Made by a program: the position numbers and the translations under genes. A DNA stretch of 64,000 nt, from contig CAZUXT010000002.1 of assembly GCA_964624145.1 (NCBI GenBank), forward strand, positions 124,001 through 188,000, given 5' to 3'. Every line of letters begins with the position of its first letter. Position 1 is the first letter of the stretch. This document shows, piece by piece, positions 1-8,025 of this stretch. This DNA is from WJMT01 sp964624145. GTDB taxonomy: Bacteria > Acidobacteriota > Aminicenantia > Aminicenantales > Aminicenantaceae. A model generated the notes under the pieces. The model was not told the origin of the DNA. It worked only from the letters and a program-made list of their open reading frames with translations, and ran no database searches.

Positions 1-3000
1 ATTAGTCCCAAGGGGATCGATCTATGAATATCCAGAAAGACATCTCCTATGTCCTGAACCATACGAACCTGGTCTTTATCAATACCATAGCTTGATATAA
101 GTATATTTGTAAGATTTTTTATATATTCGGAAAAATTGATTTGCGACAGGTCTCCTGATTTATAAAGACTCTCGTGGATCAGAGACATGGATTTGATCCG
201 GTTCTGGCTCTCCGAGAACATTTTTATTAGTTTCTCGTCTTTGATTTGAGAAGCCTGCAGGCTGAGAAGGCTGGATATGATTTGCATATTGTTTTTCACT
301 CTGTGATGTATCTCTTTAAGAAGAACTTCTTTTTCGGCAAGTGATGATTTAAGTTTTTCTCCCCTGTCTTTTAAAGCCTTTTCAGCCTTTTGTCTTATTT
401 CTATTTCTTTTTTTAGCTCTGTATTGGTTTTGTTTAGTTCTGATGTGCGTTCATTGACTTTTTTTTGAAGAATTTTGGCCTGCCTTCGTATAGTGTGAGT
501 TCTTGCAACATAAGCAAGAAGGACCAGGCCAATAAAAGCTGTCATGATCACTAACTGGAACCAGATGGTTTTCCTGAATGGAGGAGTGACGGTGATTTTT
601 AAGGAGACTCCTTTTTCATTCCAGACATTGTCGTTATTGGAAGCCTTGACTTTGAACATATGTTTTCCCGGAGGAAGGTTCGAATAAACAGCAAAAGGCC
701 TGTTCCCGATATGATTCCATTCCTTATCAAAACCCTCCATGATGTAGGCATATTCGTTTTTTTGCGGATTTATATAATTCAAAGCCGCAAAATCAAAGCT
801 GACCACACGGTCTTTATGGGAAAGTCTCATCTCTTTTGTTTCTGTGATGGATTTTTCCAGTATCAGGCGACCGTCCGGTCCTTCTCCAACAGGAACGGGA
901 TGATTGGATATCCTAAAATCAGTGATCACTACAGGGGGAATATAGGGATTGTCTTTGATTTGACGCGGATAAAACCTGTTGAATCCATTGATCGTACCAA
1001 AAAACATCTCTCCGCTTGCGCTCTTATAATAAGATCCGCCCCAGAATTCGTTGCCTAAAAGGCCGTCACTTGTATCATAATTTTTAAAGGTTTCAGTTTT
1101 TTTATTGAATTTAGACAATCCTTTGTTTGTACTCAACCAGAGGTTATTTTCTTCGTCTTCCAGGATCCCATAGATTGTATTGCTGGAAAGTCCATCCTCT
1201 TCAGTGTAATGGACAAATCTTTCGTTTTCAGGGTCGAATTTATTGAGCCCTCCGCCTAATGTCCCGATCCACAAGACTCCGGTTTTATCTTCGTGGATGG
1301 ATACAGCATAATCAGTATTCAGGCTATAAGGATCGCTAGCATCGCTTGTGAAACGGGTAAAAATCTCTTTTTCAGGGTCAAATTTATTAAGCCCCCCGCC
1401 TAATGTCCCGATCCAGATCATTTTATTCTTATCCTGATAGAGATCATAGGTATAATCAGTGCTTATACTGTGAGGATTTCCTGATTCATAAAGATAATGA
1501 TCGAATTGTTTTGTTTCAGGATCGAATTTATTGAGGCCCCCGCCATTTGTAGCGATCCAGAGAATTCCTGATTCGCTTTTTAGGATATCTCTTATATTGT
1601 TGCTGCTTATGCTGTGAGGATTTCCGGGGTCATTTAAGTATCGAATGAATATCTCTTTCTGTGGATCAAAGTGATTGAGTCCCCCTCCGTCCGTGCCGAT
1701 CCAGAGAGACCCCTCGCCTCCATCACAGATTGATCTTACATAGTCGTTGCTCAGGCTGTGAGGGTTGTTGGGGTCGTGTTTGTAGAGTTCGAATTTTTTT
1801 GTCTTTGGGTCGAGCTTATTAAGCCCACCACCATTTGTCCCTACCCAGAGGATTCCTTCCCTGTCTTCATAAAAGGAAAGAGCGTCATTACTGCTCAGGC
1901 TGCTGGGATCGTTGGGATCAGCCTGATATCCTCTGAATTGTTTGGTAAAAGGAGATAACTGATTGATTCCCCCGCCATAGGTTCCGATCCAGATGATACC
2001 CAGACTATCTTCATAGATAGCCTGGATGTAATTGTTGCTCAGACAGGCAGGATGAGCCGGCATATTTTTGTATCTTTGGAATTTTTTGGTTTGGGTATTG
2101 AGATGATTAAGCCCGTTTTTGGTTCCTACCCATATATTTCCCTTCTGGTCTTCACATAAATAAGTGATAAAGTTATGGCTTAAGCTGGAAGGATCCTTTG
2201 GATTATGGAAATAATGCCAAAATTTCTTTTCTTTGGCATCATACTGATTAAGCCCGTTTTCCGTACCTATCCATAACTGACCCGTGTGCGTTTTATGGAT
2301 GAAAGTGATTTGGTCGCAGCTGATGCTGGAGGGATCATCAGGAGGTTGGGGATAATGGGTAAAGGTCCCAGTGGACCTATTGAGAAGAAAGAGCCCTCTC
2401 TCAGTGCCGATCCATATATTTCCTTCGTCATCCTCGCATATAGAACTTATTTTTTGGCTGGTCACCCTATCTTGACCCTTTAGATTTTGTTTGAAAGAAA
2501 GGAACTGACTTTTGCCGGGGTCAAAGCGGTTGAGTCCTTTTTCCGTCCCGATCCAGAGGATTCCTTCCCTGTCTTCATACACACAGTGGATATGATTATG
2601 ATTGAGACCGATCTGTTCTTGGGGATTACGATAATAATGGATAAATTGCTCTTTTTCAGGATCATACTGATTAAGCCCGTTTTCTGTCCCGATCCATAGA
2701 TTTCCAGAGCTATCTTCACAAAGAGAGGTAATGTAGATGGATGTAAGATAGATGGCACTGGCACTATCGGCAGAGCCGGTATTCGTCTTGTGAATTTCAA
2801 ATCGGTGGCCGTCGTATCGATTCAGTCCGTTTTGAGTACCGAACCACATAAAGCCTTTTTTATCCTGCAGTATGCAGGTAACTGTGTTTTGGGAAAGACC
2901 GTCTTCAATAGTCAGCCTGTGGAATCTGAGGTCAACTCCTTGTCCGTTAACGGAAGCGGAGGAGGCTGAAATAAAGAGAAACAGGGTAATCCCCCATATA

Positions 3001-3044
3001 AGTGATGAGGCATATCGAGATGAACGCTTTGTTTTTATTTTCAT
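1..3044 (-). CDS. Two-component propeller sensor histidine kinase (HisKA_2 type), 3' end outside window
   Basis: The frame is open from an ATG at 3044 to the window edge (1014 codons visible). It starts with a signal-anchor (MKIKTKRSSRYASSLIWGIT...), followed by about 14 propeller repeats of the type W(I/V)GT-x-GGLN-x-DP (about residues 45-680), enough for two seven-bladed propellers. A Y_Y_Y-like Ig domain follows, then a transmembrane helix near residues 828-850, a coiled coil rich in K/E, and the kinase dimerisation box EIHHRVKNN; the probable phospho-acceptor is the His just before Arg (H914). The last visible residues, SIPLGL, belong to the start of the ATPase domain. This is the architecture of periplasmic ligand sensors such as the Bacteroides hybrid systems, usually linked to polysaccharide use. 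Whether a receiver and HTH follow cannot be seen. It is divergent from the S9 peptidase; the ligand is unknown. Confidence 0.9.
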   Translation of the reverse strand, partial: MKIKTKRSSRYASSLIWGITLFLFISASSASVNGQGVDLRFHRLTIEDGLSQNTVTCILQDKKGFMWFGTQNGLNRYDGHRFEIHKTNTGSADSASAIYLTSIYITSLCEDSSGNLWIGTENGLNQYDPEKEQFIHYYRNPQEQIGLNHNHIHCVYEDREGILWIGTEKGLNRFDPGKSQFLSFKQNLKGQDRVTSQKISSICEDDEGNIWIGTERGLFLLNRSTGTFTHYPQPPDDPSSISCDQITFIHKTHTGQLWIGTENGLNQYDAKEKKFWHYFHNPKDPSSLSHNFITYLCEDQKGNIWVGTKNGLNHLNTQTKKFQRYKNMPAHPACLSNNYIQAIYEDSLGIIWIGTYGGGINQLSPFTKQFRGYQADPNDPSSLSSNDALSFYEDREGILWVGTNGGGLNKLDPKTKKFELYKHDPNNPHSLSNDYVRSICDGGEGSLWIGTDGGGLNHFDPQKEIFIRYLNDPGNPHSISSNNIRDILKSESGILWIATNGGGLNKFDPETKQFDHYLYESGNPHSISTDYTYDLYQDKNKMIWIGTLGGGLNKFDPEKEIFTRFTSDASDPYSLNTDYAVSIHEDKTGVLWIGTLGGGLNKFDPENERFVHYTEEDGLSSNTIYGILEDEENNLWLSTNKGLSKFNKKTETFKNYDTSDGLLGNEFWGGSYYKSASGEMFFGTINGFNRFYPRQIKDNPYIPPVVITDFRISNHPVPVGEGPDGRLILEKSITETKEMRLSHKDRVVSFDFAALNYINPQKNEYAYIMEGFDKEWNHIGNRPFAVYSNLPPGKHMFKVKASNNDNVWNEKGVSLKITVTPPFRKTIWFQLVIMTAFIGLVLLAYVARTHTIRRQAKILQKKVNERTSELNKTNTELKKEIEIRQKAEKALKDRGEKLKSSLAEKEVLLKEIHHRVKNNMQIISSLLSLQASQIKDEKLIKMFSESQNRIKSMSLIHESLYKSGDLSQINFSEYIKNLTNILISSYGIDKDQVRMVQDIGDVFLDIHRSIPLGL

Positions 3045-3183
3045 AACCCTATAAATATCATAAAGAGAAATGGTATTCAATCTCCATTCTTTCTTGAATA
3101 AAATAAGGAGCACACAAACGCGTGATTGCTCCCTGCAGGAGTTTATGATATAAACAAATGAAAGCAAATTTTAGGAGGTTTTT

Positions 3184-6066
3184 ATGCACGTGAAGGATAG
3201 ATATTTAGTGGCTTTGGTTATGACTTTTTTTCTGTTAACAAGCGTTACATGGTCCCAGCAGAAAAAGCCCTTGACTCATGATGTCTATGATTCATGGAGG
3301 GCTGTTTACCAATCGTCTATATCACCTGATGGAAACTGGATATTGTATCTGGAAACACCCCAGGATGGGGAGGCAGAAGTGGTTGTTATCAGACTATCAG
3401 GAGTTAAGGAAATGCGCCACACTATAGGCTATTCAGGAGAGGGAACCGATTCAGAAAGAGCGGCTGAAGCTCATTTCAGTTATGATTGCACGCATGTGGT
3501 TTTTTTGATTTCTCCTTCCAAGGAAGAAATAGAGAAAGCAAAAGAAAAGAAGAAAGAGAAAAAGAAAGAGCCCAAGAAAAAATTAGGGATTATGAATCTG
3601 TCGGAAGGGGAGACAGATGTTATAGAAAGAGCCAAAAGTTTTAAGCTTCCCGAGGAAGCTGGAGGTTGGGTCGCTTATCTAATGGAGGCACCGGAAAAAG
3701 AGGAAAAAGAACAGGAAGAAAAGAAGGAAGAAAAGCAACAGGAGGGGGAGAAAAAGGAGGAACAGGAAGAAGAGGAAGAGGAAAAGAAAGAGAAAGAATA
3801 CGGAACTCCCCTTGTTCTGCGTTCTCTTGAGGACGGGAGTGAAGTCACAATTGATTCGGTTATGGAATACCGGTTTACCAAAGACGGGGAATACCTCATT
3901 TATACGGTTTCCAGCGAGGAAAAGCCTGAAACCGATGGGATCTATATCTTAAAACCCGGTCGGGGCAGTGGAGTTCCTCTTTTAACAGGGGAAGGAAACT
4001 ACAAAAAATTGGCTATGGATGAAGAGGAGACCCGTCTTGCATTTTTAACGGACAGGGATGATTACGAGGCTGATGAGCCCACATTCAATTTATACGGATG
4101 GGATGTGGGAAAAGAAGAGGCTGTCCTGTGGGTCTCACACACATCCACTCCTGATTTTCCTGAGGGGATGGCTGTCAGCGATAAGTCCGATGTATCTTTC
4201 ACTGAAGACGGAGGCATCGTGATGTTTGGGATCAAAGAGATTCCGGAAGCCAAAGATGATGATGAGGAAAAAGAGGAGGAAGAGGCTCAATTTGACCTCT
4301 GGCACTGGGATGACCCTTTGCCACAGCCCCAGCAGAAACAAATGGAAGAGGAAGTGCGCAGCAACACCTGGGAATCTGTGTATCACTTGAAAAGCAAAAA
4401 ATTTGTGAAACTCGCTGATGAAGAAATTCCGGATGTCAGGATCTCAGATAACGGTAAAACAGCGTTTGGACAGACTTTTTGGCCTTATGCCAAGCGTATC
4501 GCCTACGTTGGTTCTTTTTATGACGTTTATGTCATCCATCCTCACACAGGGGAAAAGACCCTTGTCAAAAAGGAACTTTATTTTGATGCCCGCTTGTCTC
4601 CTGAAGGCCGGTATGTTTACTGGTTTGATGAGGATAAGGACTGGCATATCTATGATATTGCCTCAGAAACAGTAAAAAATGTGACTAAAGATATAGAGGT
4701 GCCTTTCGAGATGCAGGATTGGGATACACCCAGCCTCCCGTATCCTTATGGCGTAGCTGGCTGGACAGAAGGCGATAGCTCTATTCTGATTTATGACCAG
4801 TATGACATTTGGCAGATTGACCCGGACGGCTCTAACGCCCGTATGGTCACAGAAGGATTCGGGAGAGAAAACAACCTGTCTTTCCGTTATATCAGGCTTG
4901 ACCCTGAGGAAAAGGCCATTGATGCGGACGAGACGCTTCTTTTCAGGGTAACCAATGAAGAAACCATGGCCACAGGATTTTACTCGGACCGGGTCAAAGG
5001 CACAAAACAGCCCAGAAAACTTCTTATGGATGATAAGTATTTGGGATATCCCAGAAAAGCGGAGAATTCAGATACCCTGATCTTCAACAGGATGGCGTTT
5101 GATGAATATCCGGACGTTTGGATCAGTGACATGAATTTTTCAAACCTCCAGAAAATCACTGACCTGGGACGGCAGATGGAGCCCTATATTTGGGGAAAAG
5201 CAGGGCTGAGGGATTTTAAAAATTCAGACGGCATGCCGTTAAAAGGGATACTGATCAAGCCGGATGATTTTGATCCGGGTAAAAAGTATCCTTTGATGGT
5301 CTATATTTACGAAACCCTCCATTATGGGCTTCACTACTACCGCCATCCTTCCCCCGGGACATCCATAAATATGCCGTATTATGTGAGCAACGGATACATC
5401 ATCTGGATGCCCGATATCGAATACCACACAGGTTACCCGGGTAAGGATGCCTTGAAATGCGTGCTTCCGGGAATCCAGATGCTGGTAGGGGAAGGATACA
5501 TAGATCCGGATGCCATCGGGATCCAGGGCCATTCATGGGGCGGTTACCAGATTTCCTACATGATCACCCAGACCAATATTTTTGCTGCTGCCGAAGGCGG
5601 GGCTCCTGTGTCAAATATGATCTCAGCTTACAATGGAATCCGATGGGCAAGCGGCATGGTCAGGCAGTTCCAGTACGAACACACACAGAGCCGCATAGGG
5701 GGTTCTATCTGGGAATATCCTTTCCGCTATATAGAGAATTCTCCCATTTTCTGGGCGGATAAGATACAGACCCCCATCATGTTCATGCATAATGATGCGG
5801 ATGGGGCGGTTCCCTGGTATCAAGGCATAGAATTCATCATGGCGCTCCGCAGGCTTGAAAAAGAAGCCTATATGTTCAACTACAACGGAGAACCGCATGG
5901 GCTCCGCAAAAGAGCTAACCAGAAAGACTGGACCATCCGCATGCAGGAATTTTTCGATCACCACCTCAAAGGCGCCCCTATGCCCGACTGGATGAAAAAC
6001 GGAATCAAAGCCTGGGAAAAAGAAAAAGATGAATCCAAAAGCTCAAAGAAGGATCATCGTGAATAA
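3184..6066 (+). CDS. Secreted prolyl-oligopeptidase-family serine peptidase (S9)
   Basis: A 960-residue protein with an N-terminal signal peptide (about residues 1-25, ending near TWSQ) and a consensus Shine-Dalgarno AGGAGG at 3173-3178. The middle is a beta-propeller-like region with WD40-type strands. The C-terminal alpha/beta-hydrolase domain carries the nucleophile elbow GHSWGG (Ser784), the acid in HNDADGAVP (Asp873) and the base in GEPHGL (His905), so the triad is intact. It would hydrolyse peptides in the periplasm or outside the cell. Two very acidic/basic low-complexity inserts (about residues 118-137 and 164-204, almost only E, K and Q) interrupt the propeller. The family is large, so substrate specificity cannot be given. 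It is transcribed away from the sensor kinase on the other strand; a second S9 gene lies at the window's right end. Confidence 0.93.
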   Translation: MHVKDRYLVALVMTFFLLTSVTWSQQKKPLTHDVYDSWRAVYQSSISPDGNWILYLETPQDGEAEVVVIRLSGVKEMRHTIGYSGEGTDSERAAEAHFSYDCTHVVFLISPSKEEIEKAKEKKKEKKKEPKKKLGIMNLSEGETDVIERAKSFKLPEEAGGWVAYLMEAPEKEEKEQEEKKEEKQQEGEKKEEQEEEEEEKKEKEYGTPLVLRSLEDGSEVTIDSVMEYRFTKDGEYLIYTVSSEEKPETDGIYILKPGRGSGVPLLTGEGNYKKLAMDEEETRLAFLTDRDDYEADEPTFNLYGWDVGKEEAVLWVSHTSTPDFPEGMAVSDKSDVSFTEDGGIVMFGIKEIPEAKDDDEEKEEEEAQFDLWHWDDPLPQPQQKQMEEEVRSNTWESVYHLKSKKFVKLADEEIPDVRISDNGKTAFGQTFWPYAKRIAYVGSFYDVYVIHPHTGEKTLVKKELYFDARLSPEGRYVYWFDEDKDWHIYDIASETVKNVTKDIEVPFEMQDWDTPSLPYPYGVAGWTEGDSSILIYDQYDIWQIDPDGSNARMVTEGFGRENNLSFRYIRLDPEEKAIDADETLLFRVTNEETMATGFYSDRVKGTKQPRKLLMDDKYLGYPRKAENSDTLIFNRMAFDEYPDVWISDMNFSNLQKITDLGRQMEPYIWGKAGLRDFKNSDGMPLKGILIKPDDFDPGKKYPLMVYIYETLHYGLHYYRHPSPGTSINMPYYVSNGYIIWMPDIEYHTGYPGKDALKCVLPGIQMLVGEGYIDPDAIGIQGHSWGGYQISYMITQTNIFAAAEGGAPVSNMISAYNGIRWASGMVRQFQYEHTQSRIGGSIWEYPFRYIENSPIFWADKIQTPIMFMHNDADGAVPWYQGIEFIMALRRLEKEAYMFNYNGEPHGLRKRANQKDWTIRMQEFFDHHLKGAPMPDWMKNGIKAWEKEKDESKSSKKDHRE

Positions 6067-6206
6067 TCCATTACAGAGAAAAGGCGCTGTCTTCATTGCC
6101 ATACTGCTTCTTGGAGCAGCCCCCGGGATATTTTAGGGGAGAACACATCCCAGCTCCTACTGTTGCCGAACAGTTTAAGGAGGTTTTATCCGACTACACC
6201 CGCTGA
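6059..6206 (+). pseudogene. Possible decayed start of a secreted-protein gene
   Basis: A GTG overlapping the end of the S9 gene opens a 25-codon frame with a signal-peptide-like stretch (LQRKGAVFIAILLLGAAPG) that stops at 6134-6136. One base shift later a second frame (EHIPAPTVAEQFKEVLSDYTR) runs to a stop at 6204-6206. Together they read like the frameshifted start of an exported protein whose remainder is gone. It could also be chance in non-coding sequence; no homolog is recognised. Confidence 0.3.
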
Positions 6207-6301
6207 TCCGAGTGAGTTACGAGAGGGAGTTGGTCGTATAGAGAGAGGTTTTGCGCGGCAAAGTTGTAATATAAAATAAATGAGTCGAAAGGAGGGGATT
6301 T

Positions 6302-6832
6302 ATGAAGCCAAGAGGCCCCTTGATGATCGAACACCGTCTTATCGAAAAAATGATATCTCTTATTGAAGAGGAAGTATCCAGAATAGAGGAAACAGAAAAA
6401 GTAAACCCTGAGTTTATTGATACAGCTGTTGATTTTATCCGTATTTATGCGGATAAGACCCATCACGGAAAAGAGGAAGAGATTCTGTTTCGTGAATGCG
6501 AAAAGAAAAACATGTCTGATGAGGACCAGAAGCTTATGGAAGAGCTTATCCAGGAGCATAAATTCGGAAGAGAGGTCGTGGCCAAGCTGATGGGAGCTAA
6601 AAATCTTTATGTAAAAGACGGAAGCGGTTTAGAAGCCTTAAAAGATAGACTCAATACCCTGGTCGATTTTTATCCCAAACACATAAAAAAAGAAGATGAT
6701 GTTTTTTTCCCAAATTCTGAAAAATACTTTTCAGAAGAGGAACAGCAGGCCATGCTTAAAGAATTCTGGGATTTTGACAAGGAAATGATCCATGAAAAAT
6801 ATAAAATGGTTATCGAGCAGTTTAAAGAATAG
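6302..6832 (+). CDS. Hemerythrin-like (HHE) domain protein
   Basis: A 176-residue cytoplasmic helical protein with a strong Shine-Dalgarno (GGAGGGG) before the ATG. The di-iron ligand pattern of hemerythrins is visible: H11 in IEHRLI, H55 and E59 in HHGKEEEILF, H86 in QEHKFGR, and H127 and E131 in KHIKKEDDVFF. Family members bind O2, NO or reactive oxygen through a di-iron centre, or handle iron. The gene lies 3 nt upstream of the Fe-S protein gene that follows, so the two are almost surely co-translated. In an anaerobe this pairing suggests sensing or scavenging of O2/NO, which is inference. Confidence 0.9.
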   Translation: MKPRGPLMIEHRLIEKMISLIEEEVSRIEETEKVNPEFIDTAVDFIRIYADKTHHGKEEEILFRECEKKNMSDEDQKLMEELIQEHKFGREVVAKLMGAKNLYVKDGSGLEALKDRLNTLVDFYPKHIKKEDDVFFPNSEKYFSEEEQQAMLKEFWDFDKEMIHEKYKMVIEQFKE

Positions 6833-6835
6833 CGA

Positions 6836-7990
6836 TTGAATCAGGAAAATCCTTTGTGTGCAGATATTTATAAAAAGCTTGCCCTCCATCTGGATGATCT
6901 CCCGGGGGGTTATCCTGAGACCGAGAATGGAGTTGAGCTCCGTATTCTGCGGAGGATGTTCACTCCGAAGGAAGCCCGGCTGGCCCTCAAGCTTACTTTA
7001 ATCCCAGAAGAATTGGATGTGATTGCCCGGCGCGCAGAACTTCCCAAAGAACAGGTTTCCCGTCAGCTTGAAAATATGGCCAAAAAAGGCCTTATTTATC
7101 GTTTGAAACGAAAAGGACGTCCGGTTCGTTTTATGGCTGTTCAGTTTGTCATCGGTATATGGGAGCTTCATGTTAATGATCTGGATCCACAACTTATCAA
7201 GGATTTTAACGAATATGTTCCAGTGCTGTTAAATTTCGACGAATGGAAAAAAGCTCCCCTACTCCGTACTATTCCTGTTGAACAGAGCATAGATTATAAT
7301 TTAAAGGTCCTTGTTTATGAAGATGCGTTCGAACTCATTGATAAAAACTCTAAATTTCTGGAAGCTCCCTGTATCTGCAGGAGAGAGCGCCGCATCATGG
7401 GCGAGGGCTGTGATAAACCAGAGGGGAATTGCCTTGTCATGGGAGTCGGAGTTGATATATACAAAAATGCAGGAATCGGAAAAGAGATTGAAAAAAACAA
7501 AGCAAAGGAACTCATAAAAAAAGCAGATGAGGCCGGACTTGTGCTTCAGGCCAGCTTTTCGAAAAAAATTGCTAATATCTGCTGCTGCTGTGGATGCTGC
7601 TGTCAGGTACTTAGAAACCTGAAGAGACACCCATCCCCTGCAGATCTGGTGGCATCGCCTTTTTTTGCTCAGCTGGACCAGGACTTGTGCACGGGATGCG
7701 GAGATTGTGTGGAGAGATGCCAGATGGACGCGCTTGAGTTAAATCATAATAAAGCCGTCTTGGAAGAGAATAAATGTATTGGATGCGGTCTCTGTGTTTC
7801 TACATGTCCCACTAATGCCTTGACCCTTAAAAGAAAACCAGGCCCTGAAAAGCCCAAAGTCCCTGAAAAGTTAACCAGCGCTGCGGTTAAAAGACTTCGG
7901 GTAAGAGGAAAAATCGGTCTCGGAAAAGTCAGCTCACTCATATTGCGTTCCAAGAAAGACCGGTTCTTATCCAAGGGGCTTAATAAATAA
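6836..7990 (+). CDS. Winged-helix-like 4Fe-4S ferredoxin-domain protein
   Basis: A 384-residue protein starting at a TTG 3 nt after the hemerythrin-like stop; no better ATG is nearby. The N-terminal ~110 residues look like a helix-turn-helix/winged-helix module (DVIARRAELPKEQVSRQLENMAKKGLIYRL). The middle has a CxCRRERR motif (C179, C181) and further Cys, then an unusual run CCCCGCCC (residues 249-256). The C-terminus carries two standard 4Fe-4S motifs, CTGCGDCVERC (C285, C288, C291, C295) and CIGCGLCVSTC (C314, C317, C320, C324). Similar proteins occur in anaerobes, where the role is electron transfer or redox-responsive regulation; the exact function is not established. Translational coupling to the di-iron protein supports a shared redox job. 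Confidence 0.85.
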   Translation: MNQENPLCADIYKKLALHLDDLPGGYPETENGVELRILRRMFTPKEARLALKLTLIPEELDVIARRAELPKEQVSRQLENMAKKGLIYRLKRKGRPVRFMAVQFVIGIWELHVNDLDPQLIKDFNEYVPVLLNFDEWKKAPLLRTIPVEQSIDYNLKVLVYEDAFELIDKNSKFLEAPCICRRERRIMGEGCDKPEGNCLVMGVGVDIYKNAGIGKEIEKNKAKELIKKADEAGLVLQASFSKKIANICCCCGCCCQVLRNLKRHPSPADLVASPFFAQLDQDLCTGCGDCVERCQMDALELNHNKAVLEENKCIGCGLCVSTCPTNALTLKRKPGPEKPKVPEKLTSAAVKRLRVRGKIGLGKVSSLILRSKKDRFLSKGLNK

Positions 7991-8025
7991 TGTGAATGGT
8001 TCAAGCTCAATAATTATAATCAGTT

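Noticed and set aside
3107..3132. Inverted repeat GGAGCA...TGCTCC upstream of the S9 gene
   Set aside because: Only 6 bp with a long loop and no T-run; too weak to call a terminator or operator.
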